From NCBI GenBank assembly GCA_023896275.1, contig MLDA01000024.1:1-47667 (forward strand): a stretch of 47,667 bases of DNA, given 5' to 3'. This stretch comes from Kocuria rosea subsp. polaris. Lineage in GTDB: Bacteria; Actinomycetota; Actinomycetes; Actinomycetales; Micrococcaceae. The number at the start of each line of letters is the position of its first letter. Position 1 is the first letter of the stretch. The notes below the pieces were generated by a model, which worked only from the letters and a program-made list of their open reading frames with translations, did no database searches and had not been told where the DNA came from. The position numbers and the translations under genes are program-made. Of the stretch, positions 39,140 to 47,667 are shown one piece after another.

Positions 39140-41146
39140 TTAGTTGTGCTCAGCGAGGCGCTTGAGCGCCCCGGTGACCGTCGTCTTGTCGACGGTGGGC
39201 CACATTGCCGGCAAGGAGGCCCGCAAGAATCCGCCGTAACGCTCCGTTGCGAGTCGCGAGTCCAGAATGGCGACGACACCGCGGTCCGTCGTGGACCGCA
39301 CCAGCCGTCCCGCACCCTGCGCGAGTCGCACGGCAGCGTGACTGGCCGCCACTGACATGAAACCATTGCCCCCACGCTGGGCCACGTCCCGGCTGCGCGC
39401 CGTCGACAGCGGATCGTCGGGCCGCGGAAAGGGGATGCGGTCGATGATCACCAGCCGGCAGGAAGGACCCGGAACATCCACGCCTTGCCAGAGGGTCATC
39501 GTGCCGAAGAGGCACGTGTCCGGTTCCGCTGAGAACTGTTCGACCAACGCGCTCATGCCTGACTCGCCTTGGCAGAGGATCGTCTCGTTCAGCCGTGGCC
39601 GCAGGGCCTCGGCGGCGTCTTCGGCGGCTCGCTTCGAGGAGAACAGCACTAGGGCGCCACCGCCGGAGGCATGGATCAGGTCGGCGATCTCGTCGAGTGC
39701 CTCAGCAGAGACCTGCCTGCCCGGCTTGGGCAAGTGCTTGGCGACGTAGAGCATGCCCTGCTTTGGGTAGTCGAACGGGCTGCCGACATCGATTCCCTCC
39801 CAAGACGGTGCGCCGTCGCCGAGCAGACCGAGGTCTCCGGCCACATGCTCGAACGCGGCTCCGATGGCGAGGGTCGCCGAAGTCAGCACGACCGTCCGCC
39901 CGTCGAAGAGGCCTTCGCGGAGTTTGCCCGCGACGGAGAGGGGCGCGACGTACAGCGTGGCCGGGGTCGAGTCATCCGGTTGTACGTAGCCCTGACCCGG
40001 CACGAAGCTGCCCTGACGGGACGCCCAGACGACTTCACGCTGGTCGGCCGACTCCTGGAGCCGGTCCCCCATCTCCACGAGGTAGGACAGCTGGGAGCGT
40101 GCCATCTGGCGCGCCCCGTCAACGGGCTCGTTGGGCTCCGGCTTCGAGTCGGACATCGCCACCCGCGCCGCGTCCGCGACCTCCCCGACAGCTACCGCCT
40201 GCGCCTCGTTCAGCCCCTTGGGCATGAGCCCGGCTGGTACCCCGGTGAGCGCTTTGTCGAGCGCTTTTGCGGCCTGGGTGAGCTGGTCGACGTTAACGCG
40301 GCAGTGCTTGCGCGCGGCGCTGGCCGCGGTCATGACCATGCTGCCCGAAAGGTCCCGCGTCACCGATCCGGTCACCCGGTCCTGAAGTTCGTGCGCCTCA
40401 TCGATGATGACCGTGTCGAAGTCCGGCAAGACCGCGAGCCCCTCAAACGCCGAGACGGCAAGCATGGCGTGGTTGGTGATGACGACGTCGGACTCGGCGG
40501 CCCGCGCGCGCGCCATCTCGCTGAAGCACTCTTCGGCCATCGGACATTTCTGGGCCCCGAGGCAGTCGCGGGCACTGACGGAGACCTGGCGCCACGCCAG
40601 GTCGCTAACCCCGGGGCGCAGATCGTCGCGGTCACCCGTCTGGGTCTCCTCGGCCCACTCACGAACGCGAACGACGTCCCGCCCCAGGGGGGACGTTGGC
40701 CCTGACGCCTGCTGCCGCGAGGCGCCGTCCTCCGTGAGCGAGAACAGCGCCCCCTCGTCGTCGTCCGGGTAGCCGCCCCCGAGCTTGTACTTACACACGT
40801 AGTTGCCGCGGCCTTTGGCGATCGCCACGTCCATCGGTCGTGGGAGCTCGTCGGCCAGATGCTTCAGGAGGCGGGGCACATCGCGGCTGACGATCTGTGA
40901 CTGCAGGGCTAGGGTCGCGGTGGAGACGACAACGGGCTTGTCGGAATTCACCGCGTGGGCCAACGCGGGAATCAGGTAGGCAAGTGACTTACCGGTGCCC
41001 GTCCCGGCCTGCACCAGCAAGTGGCGTCCGGTACCAAGCGATTCGGCAACGTGCTTGGCCATCTCCTGCTGCCCGGTCCGGCTGGTCCCGCCCATGCGTT
41101 TCACGGCCGTATCGAGCAGGTCGAGGACCTCCCTGACCTCAGGCAT
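39140..41146 (-). CDS. DinG/YoaA-type ATP-dependent DNA helicase
   Basis: Superfamily 2 iron-sulphur helicase (XPD-like), 668 residues. Walker A AGTGTGKS is at 47-54 and the DEAH box at 249-252. Four cysteines that can hold a 4Fe-4S cluster are present: C118, C195, C201 and C207. The C-terminal helicase half has CLFGTMTLWQGVDVPG and LAQGAGRLVRS. Such helicases unwind R-loops and damaged DNA. The start ATG at 41144-41146 overlaps the end of hflX by eight bases, so it is co-translated. Proximity to lexA is consistent with a repair role, but no SOS box lies before hflX. Confidence 0.92.
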   Translation of the reverse strand: MPEVREVLDLLDTAVKRMGGTSRTGQQEMAKHVAESLGTGRHLLVQAGTGTGKSLAYLIPALAHAVNSDKPVVVSTATLALQSQIVSRDVPRLLKHLADELPRPMDVAIAKGRGNYVCKYKLGGGYPDDDEGALFSLTEDGASRQQASGPTSPLGRDVVRVREWAEETQTGDRDDLRPGVSDLAWRQVSVSARDCLGAQKCPMAEECFSEMARARAAESDVVITNHAMLAVSAFEGLAVLPDFDTVIIDEAHELQDRVTGSVTRDLSGSMVMTAASAARKHCRVNVDQLTQAAKALDKALTGVPAGLMPKGLNEAQAVAVGEVADAARVAMSDSKPEPNEPVDGARQMARSQLSYLVEMGDRLQESADQREVVWASRQGSFVPGQGYVQPDDSTPATLYVAPLSVAGKLREGLFDGRTVVLTSATLAIGAAFEHVAGDLGLLGDGAPSWEGIDVGSPFDYPKQGMLYVAKHLPKPGRQVSAEALDEIADLIHASGGGALVLFSSKRAAEDAAEALRPRLNETILCQGESGMSALVEQFSAEPDTCLFGTMTLWQGVDVPGPSCRLVIIDRIPFPRPDDPLSTARSRDVAQRGGNGFMSVAASHAAVRLAQGAGRLVRSTTDRGVVAILDSRLATERYGGFLRASLPAMWPTVDKTTVTGALKRLAEHN

Positions 41147-42752
41147 CCTGCGGTGTCTCGTCGTCGCCCTCCACCCGGAACTCCTCGAGTTCCGGGCTCA
41201 GGGACTCGCGCACCTTCACACGCATGCGCGTACCGTTCGCGACGTGCTCGGTCATGAGAATCTCAGCGTCATTTCCGTGCAACCGGCTGACGACGTCCCC
41301 GCGCTGGTAGGGCACGAGGATGTCCATGAGCACGTCAGGGCGCGGGATGGCGGCAGAGACCAGATCCACCAGCTCAGCGATCCCGTCCCCAGTGCGCGCG
41401 GAAACGACGGCAGTGCGGGGCTCACGCTGGCGCAAGCGTTCGATGACGAATGGATCCGCGGCGTCAGCCTTGTTCAGGACGATGATCTCCGGGATATCCG
41501 TCGCATCGACGTCTCGCAGGACCTCGCGCACGGCGCGGATCTGCCCCTCCGGGTCGGGGTGAGAAACATCGACCACGTGCAGGATCAGATCGGCGTCGGC
41601 CACTTCCTCGAGGGTAGACCTAAACGCCTCGACCAGCTGCGTGGGCAGCGAGCGCACAAAGCCGACCGTGTCAGCGATCGTGAACCCGACGCCATCGGGC
41701 GTCTCCGCCTTGCGAATCGTCGGGTCCAGCGTCGCAAACAGTGCGTTCTCGACAAGCACGCCGGCGTTCGTCAGGCGGTTCAGCAACGAGGACTTGCCCG
41801 CGTTCGTGTAACCAGCGATAGCGACGGACGGGACCGTGTTGCGCTTTCGGTTTGCTCGCTTCGCCTCACGCGCCGGTTTCATGGCCGCAATCTCGCGCCG
41901 CAGCTTCGACATGCGGCTGCGGATGCGACGGCGGTCCAGCTCGATCTTCGTCTCGCCCGGTCCGCGCGAACCGATGCCGCCGCCGGCGGCGCCAACGCGC
42001 CCACCGGCCTGACGCGACAGGGATTCACCCCAGCCGCGCAAGCGCGGCATCAGGTACTCGAGCTGAGCCAGTTCGACCTGCGCCTTACCCTCGCGGCTCT
42101 TGGCGTGTTGGGCGAAGATGTCGAGGATCAGCGCCGTGCGGTCGATGACCTTGACCTTGACGATGTCCTCCAGGGCGCGTCGCTGCGACGGAGCCAGTTC
42201 GGAGTCCACCACGACCGTGTCCGCGCCGGTTGCCGCGACGATGTCGCGCAGCTCTTCTGCCTTGCCGGAGCCCAGGAACGTGCCGGGGTCCGGCTTGAGC
42301 CGGCGCTGGATCAGTCCGTCGAGAACCTCGGAACCGGCGGTCTCCGCCAGAGCGGCCAACTCGCGCAGGGAATTCTCTGCGTCCTCGGCCGTGCCCTCGC
42401 TCCAGATTCCGGCGAGAACTACGCGCTCGAGTCGCAGCTGGCGGTACTCGACCTCGGTGACGTCCTCGAGCTCTGTCGACAGGCCGGAGACTCGTCGCAG
42501 TGCACGGCGGTCCGCGAGGTCCTGCTGCTCGCCGTCGTACGCACCGTGCTCGGTCCCGTCGGAGAGTTCACGGGCCCGCCCCGTAATGGGCCGTTCGGAA
42601 TCCTCTGCGGGCGACTTACCGCCTGCCACGTCCGCGGCGAGGATCCGTTCGATCACGGACTGGATCTCGGCGTCGGCCGCCTGCGCTGCCGACGTCGTCT
42701 CCTCGTCGCGAGAAGAATCGTCACCGGAGTGGTTTGTATGATGCTGGGTCAT
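41139..42752 (-). CDS. hflX: GTPase HflX
   Basis: Ribosome-associated GTPase that splits stalled 70S ribosomes, 537 residues, longer than the E. coli form because of an acidic, disordered N-terminus (about 1-90). The HflX domain (about 100-300) has GTFLGSGKAEEL and GIGSRGPGETKIELDRR. The G domain has AGYTNAGKSSLLN (G1), DTVGFVRSLP (G3) and LNKAD (G4). ATG at 42750-42752 has AAAGGA three bases before it, and a TATCCT -10 box lies at 42780-42785. The gene overlaps the downstream helicase. Confidence 0.95.
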   Translation of the reverse strand: MTQHHTNHSGDDSSRDEETTSAAQAADAEIQSVIERILAADVAGGKSPAEDSERPITGRARELSDGTEHGAYDGEQQDLADRRALRRVSGLSTELEDVTEVEYRQLRLERVVLAGIWSEGTAEDAENSLRELAALAETAGSEVLDGLIQRRLKPDPGTFLGSGKAEELRDIVAATGADTVVVDSELAPSQRRALEDIVKVKVIDRTALILDIFAQHAKSREGKAQVELAQLEYLMPRLRGWGESLSRQAGGRVGAAGGGIGSRGPGETKIELDRRRIRSRMSKLRREIAAMKPAREAKRANRKRNTVPSVAIAGYTNAGKSSLLNRLTNAGVLVENALFATLDPTIRKAETPDGVGFTIADTVGFVRSLPTQLVEAFRSTLEEVADADLILHVVDVSHPDPEGQIRAVREVLRDVDATDIPEIIVLNKADAADPFVIERLRQREPRTAVVSARTGDGIAELVDLVSAAIPRPDVLMDILVPYQRGDVVSRLHGNDAEILMTEHVANGTRMRVKVRESLSPELEEFRVEGDDETPQDA

Positions 42753-43013
42753 AGTTCCTTTGCAAAGACTGGTGCCTTAAGGATAGTCGCCCGCGCCCTT
42801 CTTTTGGGATGGCAGCGCGTGGCTCCGTTCCGCTCGGCGCGAGCGGACGGCCACGAATGGCGAGAACGAAAGGCGGGATGACTCGACGACGTGACGTCGT
42901 CAGGGGTGTGGCTATCGCGGCTCTGCGGGCCCGAGCGGCCTCAACCGCAGGCAGCAGCGCGCTCGGAGGCGCCGTTTCAGCGCGCGGCGCCCTGGGCGCA
43001 ATCAGAGAAGAAT

Positions 43014-43043
43014 GAGAGTCATAGGGAAAACTCTATCACTCTC
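43014..43043. promoter_or_regulatory. AT-rich hairpin or operator in hflX/methyltransferase spacer
   Basis: Arms GAGAGT (43014-43019) and ACTCTC (43038-43043), then ATAGGG and CTCTAT, with one C-C mismatch between and an AAAA loop. This gives 12 pairs. It is unusually AT-rich for this genome and ends 28 bases before the methyltransferase -10 box, so it may be an operator or an RNA hairpin. Confidence 0.4.
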
Positions 43044-43071
43044 GTGATTCGCGCTGTTCGCGGCCAGCGAT

Positions 43072-43077
43072 TAAGGT
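43072..43077 (+). promoter_or_regulatory. -10 box of a leaderless methyltransferase gene
   Basis: TAAGGT followed by exactly six bases and ATG at 43084. No Shine-Dalgarno sequence is present. Confidence 0.5.
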
Positions 43078-43083
43078 TCTTGC

Positions 43084-43695
43084 ATGGGTTCAGAGCATTA
43101 CTTCAGCGCACAGCCGGCAACTCCGGAACAGCGCAGGACCATCACGGTCGAGCTCGCGGGCTCTGAGCGCCGGGTCGAAACGGCCGGAGGGATCTTCAGC
43201 CCCGACGGCCTCGACAAGGGCACCGCGGTGCTGCTCGCCGGCGTCCCCGCCCCGTCACCTTCGGGACACCTACTCGACCTCGGCTGCGGTTGGGGGCCCC
43301 TCGCCCTGACCTTGGGTCTGGCCTCGCCCGACGCCACAGTGCACGCCGTGGATGTGAATGAACGCTCGATCGCTCTGACCCGGGACAACGCGGCGACCCT
43401 GGGGCTGACGAATGTCGTCGCGGGCCGCCCGGAAACAATTGCCGCCGACGTCGAGTTTGACACCATCTGGTCCAACCCACCGATCCGCATCGGCAAACAG
43501 GCCCTGCACGAGCTACTGCTGACTTGGCTGCCCCGGCTTGCCCCCGGCGGAACCGCTTGGCTCGTCGTCCAGAAGAACCTCGGCGCGGACTCGCTGCTGA
43601 CCTGGCTCAACCGCGAGCTCCCGGATGATCTCACGACCGTTCGCGACTCCACTGCCAAGTCATTCCGCGTCCTGAAAGTCGGCCGCGCCGGCTAA
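43084..43695 (+). CDS. Small RsmC-like class I methyltransferase
   Basis: A 203-residue SAM-dependent methyltransferase of the MTS type, like the catalytic half of RsmC (16S rRNA guanine N2). The SAM motif LDLGCGWGPLAL is at about 64-75, followed by VHAVDVNERS. The SNPPIR motif for base methylation is at about 129-134. The N-terminal inactive domain of RsmC is absent, so it is a single-domain form. The substrate is inferred to be rRNA or another nucleic acid. The ATG is leaderless-like. The TAA stop overlaps the dapF stop on the other strand. Confidence 0.88.
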   Translation: MGSEHYFSAQPATPEQRRTITVELAGSERRVETAGGIFSPDGLDKGTAVLLAGVPAPSPSGHLLDLGCGWGPLALTLGLASPDATVHAVDVNERSIALTRDNAATLGLTNVVAGRPETIAADVEFDTIWSNPPIRIGKQALHELLLTWLPRLAPGGTAWLVVQKNLGADSLLTWLNRELPDDLTTVRDSTAKSFRVLKVGRAG

Positions 43696-44624
43696 CCGAT
43701 TCGTCCGTGGGCGACGATCACCGCCGGGCCCGAGAGCTCGACGTGCTCGACGCCGTCGCCCCGAACGCTGAAGCGAACGCGGACGACCCCGCCAGGTACC
43801 TCGACGTCCCAGGCATCAGCTGCCACGCCCCCGGCCCAGTGTCTGGTCGCGATGACCGCGGCGCACGCTCCCGTGCCGCAGGACCGGGTCTCGCCCACCC
43901 CGCGTTCGTGCACGCGCATTGCGATGCGCCCGATGCCACCCTCCACGAGTGGCTCGGCGGGCACCACGTACTCGACGTTCGTCCCGTTCGCCGGCTCCGG
44001 ATCCACCGCCGGCACGGTATGCAGCTCGGCCGCCGCCAGCTCCTGGCGCTGCTGGAGCGCGACCACCGTATGCGGGTTACCCATGTCCACGCTCAGGGCG
44101 GGCCGGGCCGCATCGATACCGGGGGTCTCGACGAGGGAGTCGAGCGCCCGTTCCTCGGCTTGGTCTGCGAAGGTGAAGCGCCACGTTCCCATGTCGACGG
44201 CGTAGCCGTTCTCGGAGACGGTGACCCGTTTGAGCCCCCCGCGGGTACCGATGGCGAGGCTCTCCCCCGCGCCGAGGGCGACGAGCCCCTGGTCGATGAG
44301 GAAGTGGACGAACACGCGGACCCCGTTGCCGCACATCTCCGCGATGGAGCCGTCGCCGTTGCGGTAGTCCATAAACCACTCGGCCTCCGGGTGGGCGGCG
44401 TGCAGATCTTCGGCACCGTCGACGTCGCGCGTGCGCACGGCGCGGATCAGGCCATCGCCGCCGATCCCGTGGTGGCGATCGCACAGCGCGGCGACCTGCT
44501 CGGCTGAGATCTCGTACTCGCCCTCGGGGTCGGCAATCAGAACGAAGTCGTTCCCTGTCCCGTGTCCTTTGGCGAACGGAACGGCGAGGAGGGTGGTGAA
44601 GGCGTCCGCTGGGTGAGTGGTCAT
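43692..44624 (-). CDS. dapF: Diaminopimelate epimerase
   Basis: PLP-independent racemase that makes meso-diaminopimelate for lysine and peptidoglycan, 310 residues. The catalytic cysteines are C98 (EMCGNGVR) and C249 (SCGTGAC); FAKGHGTGNDFVL begins the fold at about 17-29. Relative to the usual 275 residues there is a short N-terminal extension and an insertion around 70-85. ATG at 44622-44624 lies six bases after TAGGGT with no ribosome site, so it appears leaderless. Confidence 0.96.
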   Translation of the reverse strand: MTTHPADAFTTLLAVPFAKGHGTGNDFVLIADPEGEYEISAEQVAALCDRHHGIGGDGLIRAVRTRDVDGAEDLHAAHPEAEWFMDYRNGDGSIAEMCGNGVRVFVHFLIDQGLVALGAGESLAIGTRGGLKRVTVSENGYAVDMGTWRFTFADQAEERALDSLVETPGIDAARPALSVDMGNPHTVVALQQRQELAAAELHTVPAVDPEPANGTNVEYVVPAEPLVEGGIGRIAMRVHERGVGETRSCGTGACAAVIATRHWAGGVAADAWDVEVPGGVVRVRFSVRGDGVEHVELSGPAVIVAHGRIG

Positions 44625-44630
44625 GATCTA

Positions 44631-44636
44631 ACCCTA
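44631..44636 (-). promoter_or_regulatory. -10 box of leaderless dapF
   Basis: TAGGGT on the minus strand, six bases before ATG. It lies between miaA and dapF. Confidence 0.45.
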
Positions 44637-44662
44637 ACCGTGGGGCCGTTGGATTTGTTCCG

Positions 44663-45598
44663 TCACGCGCGTCCGGCCATACTCCGCACGACGACGGCAC
44701 CCGCCTGGGCCCCGAGCTCGGTATCCAGCGCGTCGAGCCACGTCACCCGGGGATCCGCCCCGAACCACGTGATCTGGCGGCGGGCGAATTTCCGTGTCGC
44801 GACGACCGTGCGTTCGACCGCCGCGGGCTCGTCGCAGTGGCCATCGAGCACGTCGAGGTACTCGCGGTAGCCGATCGCCCGTGATGCGGTCCGCCCCTCG
44901 CGCAGCCCTTCGTCCGCGAGCCGGCGCACCTCGGCGAGCAGGCCGTCCTCCGACATCTTCGCGACGCGTGCACGCAGGCGCTCGTGCAGGCGGCTGCGCT
45001 CCATATTCAGGCCGATCTGAACCGCGTCGGTGACGTACTCGCGGCGCGGCATGAAGGAGCTGAAGGGCCGTCCGGTCAGCTCGAAGACCTCCAGTGCGCG
45101 AACGATGCGGCGCGCGTCGCCGAGACGTTCCGCCGAGGCCGGGTCGACCTGCGCCAACCGGGACTTGAGCGGATCGAGCCCGCTGGCAGCCTCGAGCTCG
45201 AGCCGAGCCCGCACTGCGACGTCGGTGGGGGGAAACTCAAGCCGATCGAGGGCCGCCCGGACGTAGAGCCCCGATCCCCCGACCAGAATGGGCAGCCGTC
45301 CACGCCCCCGGATCTCGTCGACGGCGTCGCGGGCTTGCTGCTGGAACGACGCTACGGCGGCCTCCTGGCGCACATCAAGGATGTCGAGCAGGTGGTGCGG
45401 CACGCCGCGGCGCTCCGCGAGCGGCATCTTGGCGGTGCCGATGTCCATTCCCCGGTAGAACTGCAGGGCGTCGGCGTTGATGACCTCCCCGTCGAACCGC
45501 TCCGCAAGCGCTACGGCGAGGTCCGATTTGCCGGTCCCCGTCGGACCGACGACAGCGATCACGGGCAACTGCCCGCCCGGCCCGGGGCGTAGAGTCAC
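44663..45598 (-). CDS. miaA: tRNA dimethylallyltransferase
   Basis: Adds the dimethylallyl group to A37 of tRNAs reading UNN codons, the substrate for MiaB. The product is 311 residues. The P-loop GPTGTGKS is at 18-25, [19 protein letters not shown] (about 46-64) holds the DMAPP/tRNA site, and the C-terminus has [12 protein letters not shown] and [12 protein letters not shown]. The start is GTG at 45596-45598, four bases after the miaB stop. The longer open frame lies within miaB and lacks similarity. Confidence 0.95.
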   Translation of the reverse strand: MTLRPGPGGQLPVIAVVGPTGTGKSDLAVALAERFDGEVINADALQFYRGMDIGTAKMPLAERRGVPHHLLDILDVRQEAAVASFQQQARDAVDEIRGRGRLPILVGGSGLYVRAALDRLEFPPTDVAVRARLELEAASGLDPLKSRLAQVDPASAERLGDARRIVRALEVFELTGRPFSSFMPRREYVTDAVQIGLNMERSRLHERLRARVAKMSEDGLLAEVRRLADEGLREGRTASRAIGYREYLDVLDGHCDEPAAVERTVVATRKFARRQITWFGADPRVTWLDALDTELGAQAGAVVVRSMAGRA

Positions 45599-45602
45599 GG
45601 CG

Positions 45603-47123
45603 CTAGGACCGCACACCGATGGACGGCATGCCCAAGCTGACTCCCTTGCCGCCGGCCGCCGCCGGCTGGGCGGGCACACCACAGGACTCCGCCTGCGAGC
45701 GGTCCCACGCGTCACCGGCGCGCGTCCGGCGCAGGGCGTAGGAGTCGACGCCGGCAGGGTCTGCCAGCAGGTGGAACGGGGCCGCCGCGGTCACCGGCAC
45801 GGTGACAACGTCGCCCGGTCGGGGCGCCTGGCCGCCGTCCGGGACGGAGAAGTGCACGAGCCGCTGGTCCTCGGCCCGCCCCGAGAGCCGGCCGGTTTCT
45901 TCGGACTTGCGTCCTGACCCGGCCGTCACCATGACTTGCACCTTGCGTCCGACCTGCTTGAGGTTTTCCTCCGCGCTGATCCGATCCTGCAGGGCGACAA
46001 GCCGCTCGTAGCGCTCCTGCACCACCGCCTTGGGCAGCTGGTCGGCCAGTTCGGCCGCGGGCGTGCCCGGACGCTTGGAGTACTGGAAGGTGAAGGCGCT
46101 GGAGAAGCGCGAGGCCTCGACGACGTCAAGCGTGGCCTGGAAGTCTTCCTCGGTCTCCCCGGGGAAGCCGACGATGATGTCCGTCGTGATGGCTGCATGC
46201 GGGATCCGCTCGCGGACCTTGTCGAGGATACCGAGGAACTTCTTGGAGCGGTAGGACCGGCGCATGTCCTTGAGCACCTTGTCGGAGCCGGACTGCAGCG
46301 GCATGTGCAGCTGCGGCATGGCGTTGGGAGTCTCCGCCATCGCATCGATGACGTCGTCGGTGAATGCAGCGGGGTGCGGGCTGGTGAACCGGACACGTTC
46401 GAGCCCTTCGATCTCGCCGCACGCCCGCAACAGCTTCCCGAAGGCGAACCGGTCCCCGAACTCGACACCGTAGGAGTTCACGTTCTGCCCAAGCAGCGTC
46501 ACCTCGATCGCTCCGTCGTCGACGAGCGCCTGCACCTCGGCCAGGATGTCGCCGGGGCGACGGTCGCGCTCCTTGCCGCGCAGGGCCGGGACGATGCAGA
46601 ACGTGCACGTGTTGTTGCAGCCAACCGAGATGGAGACCCATCCGGCGTACACGTTGTCCCGCTTCGTCGGAAGAGTCGACGGGAACACGTCGAGAGACTC
46701 AAGGATCTCGAGCTGGGCTTCGTTGTTGTGCCGGGCCCGTTCGAGCAGCGTTGGCAGCGAGCCGACGTTGTGGGTGCCGAAGACGACGTCGACCCAGGGC
46801 GCCTTCGCGAGGATCGTCTCACGGTCCTTTTGGGCGAGGCAGCCGCCGACCGCGATCTGCATGTCCGGGCGCTTTTCCTTGATGGGGGCCAGGATCCCGA
46901 GGTTTCCGTAGAGCTTGTTGTCCGCGTTCTCGCGCACAGCGCACGTGTTGAAGACGACCACGTCCGCCGTGCTCGTCTCGGGCCCCGCCTTGGTCAGGCC
47001 GGCCTCTTCGAGCAGTCCGGAGAGCCGCTCGGAGTCGTGCACGTTCATCTGGCAGCCGAACGTGCGCACCTCATAGGTACGGTCGTCGGCTGGGGGCGCT
47101 GGCTGAGGCTGGGGGGTTGTCAA
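45603..47123 (-). CDS. miaB: tRNA-2-methylthio-N6-dimethylallyladenosine synthase
   Basis: Radical SAM methylthiotransferase that finishes ms2i6A37, 506 residues. The first cluster is bound by C24, C61 and C95; the radical SAM cluster by C169, C173 and C176 (CNNTCTFC). A TRAM RNA-binding domain follows at about 375-445, then a C-terminal tail of about 55 residues rich in Ala, Gly and Pro that is longer than usual. TTG at 47121-47123 is chosen because GGGAGG lies five bases upstream; GTG two codons earlier overlaps the ribosome site. It is coupled to miaA. Confidence 0.95.
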   Translation of the reverse strand: MTTPQPQPAPPADDRTYEVRTFGCQMNVHDSERLSGLLEEAGLTKAGPETSTADVVVFNTCAVRENADNKLYGNLGILAPIKEKRPDMQIAVGGCLAQKDRETILAKAPWVDVVFGTHNVGSLPTLLERARHNNEAQLEILESLDVFPSTLPTKRDNVYAGWVSISVGCNNTCTFCIVPALRGKERDRRPGDILAEVQALVDDGAIEVTLLGQNVNSYGVEFGDRFAFGKLLRACGEIEGLERVRFTSPHPAAFTDDVIDAMAETPNAMPQLHMPLQSGSDKVLKDMRRSYRSKKFLGILDKVRERIPHAAITTDIIVGFPGETEEDFQATLDVVEASRFSSAFTFQYSKRPGTPAAELADQLPKAVVQERYERLVALQDRISAEENLKQVGRKVQVMVTAGSGRKSEETGRLSGRAEDQRLVHFSVPDGGQAPRPGDVVTVPVTAAAPFHLLADPAGVDSYALRRTRAGDAWDRSQAESCGVPAQPAAAGGKGVSLGMPSIGVRS

Positions 47124-47180
47124 ACTCACCTCCCTAGGGTACCGAATCAGGGCAAATCGCCGTCCCCGCCGGGGCCAGGC

Positions 47181-47667
47181 TCACCCCTCGCGGGCCTCGC
47201 GGATGGCCTCGTTGACGACGCCGAAAGCGATGCCTCCGCCATAGCCCTTCCGTGCGAGCATCGAGACCAGACGCCGGATGACTTTGTCGCGCTGGATCCG
47301 GTCGTTCAAGTCCGCCGAACTCTGGTTGCGCAACTTCTTGTCGACCAGTTCGCGGGCGGCTCGGCGCTCGTCGTCCTCCGTAACCTGTTCAAGGGCCTCC
47401 CCGATGAACTCGTCATCGATACCCTTCTGAATTAGCTCGCGACGCAGCGCCGAAGCGGCCAGGCGTCTGGTCCCGGCCCGGCTCCTGACCCACATGAGCG
47501 CGAATTCGCGATCATTGATCAGGCCGAGTTCCTCGAAGCGATCCAAGACCTGTCCGGCAACATCATCGGGAATCTCCCGTTCCGCGAGCTTGTCAGCGAG
47601 TTGCTGACGGCTCTTGGCCGAACCGGTGAGCTGGCGCAGGATGATGGCGCGGGACTCCTCCTCGGGG
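47181..47667 (-). CDS. recX: RecA regulator RecX (5' end outside the window)
   Basis: Regulatory protein that limits RecA filament growth. The visible C-terminal 161 residues include repeated three-helix units: IILRQLTGSAKSRQQLADKL, FEELGLINDREFALMWVRSR and LRRELIQKGIDDEFI. The frame is open to the right edge, so the N-terminus is missing. recA usually lies just upstream in actinobacteria and is expected beyond the edge (inference). A 57-base spacer separates it from miaB. Confidence 0.9.
   Translation of the reverse strand, partial: PEEESRAIILRQLTGSAKSRQQLADKLAEREIPDDVAGQVLDRFEELGLINDREFALMWVRSRAGTRRLAASALRRELIQKGIDDEFIGEALEQVTEDDERRAARELVDKKLRNQSSADLNDRIQRDKVIRRLVSMLARKGYGGGIAFGVVNEAIREAREG

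Larger units (their letters stand above)
42753..43083. other. 331-base intergenic region between hflX and a methyltransferase gene
   Basis: This divergent spacer holds the hflX -10 box (42780-42785, minus strand), a GACGAC/GTCGTC dyad around 42886-42902, the hairpin at 43014-43043 and the leaderless -10 box at 43072-43077. A 45-codon open frame (42879-43015) is not convincing, so no gene is called. No tRNA or known RNA is recognised. Confidence 0.5.

Noticed and set aside
42879-43015. 45-codon open frame in the hflX/methyltransferase spacer with a weak AAAGG upstream
   Set aside because: Third codon positions are not GC-biased like the real genes, the sequence is low-complexity Arg/Ala, and no family is recognised.

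Overview
The window looks like a piece of chromosome from a high-GC actinobacterium, probably of the Micrococcaceae (Arthrobacter-like). This is inferred from strongly GC-biased codons, frequent GTG and TTG starts, actinobacterial gene neighbourhoods (argCJBDFR, DUF1844/SseB/hisA-hisH-hisB-hisC, LysM/lexA, hflX-dinG, dapF-miaA-miaB-recX) and many genes that look leaderless. The name rests on protein and synteny recognition, not on a database search. No phage, insertion sequence, CRISPR array or tRNA was seen.

Layout, left to right. 1-12200, mostly minus strand: an outward promoter at the very edge, tyrS, a HelD-type helicase, apt, argH, then the arginine operon argC-J-B-D-F-R read from right to left through four-base ATGA overlaps. 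argG is missing. ArgR-type operators lie before argC and before argH. 12311-20417: a quinone oxidoreductase, then a compact module made of a 1311-residue Pls/PosA-type membrane nonribosomal peptide synthetase, a cytosolic M1 aminopeptidase and a convergent Sfp-type phosphopantetheinyl transferase, followed by a polyphosphate kinase 2. This is the most interesting part of the window: it resembles an epsilon-poly-lysine-like homopolymer system with synthetase, activator and possible degrading enzyme side by side.

20422-30573: a YbaK-like deacylase, a divergent MerR regulator and four-helix membrane protein with twin operator dyads, pheST, a small HEXXH protein, pyrrolidone-carboxylate peptidase, an Rv2578c-like radical SAM protein, a MutT-like Nudix protein, a CDF transporter and a TrmH-family rRNA methyltransferase. 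30634-32746: the infC-rpmI-rplT operon, rich in RNA structure (attenuator-like leader, rare AUC start, hairpin-filled spacer) and encoding an L20 with an extra C-terminal domain.

32814-39068: DUF1844, SseB, hisA/priA, a 50-residue membrane protein, hisH, hisB and hisC; a LysM membrane protein and lexA with SOS boxes between them. 39140-47667: a DinG-type helicase and hflX, a small methyltransferase, dapF, miaA, miaB and recX, which runs off the right edge. Several convergent genes overlap at their 3' ends, and about ten genes carry a TANNNT box 6 to 7 bases before the start codon with no leader, so translation from leaderless mRNA seems common in this organism.
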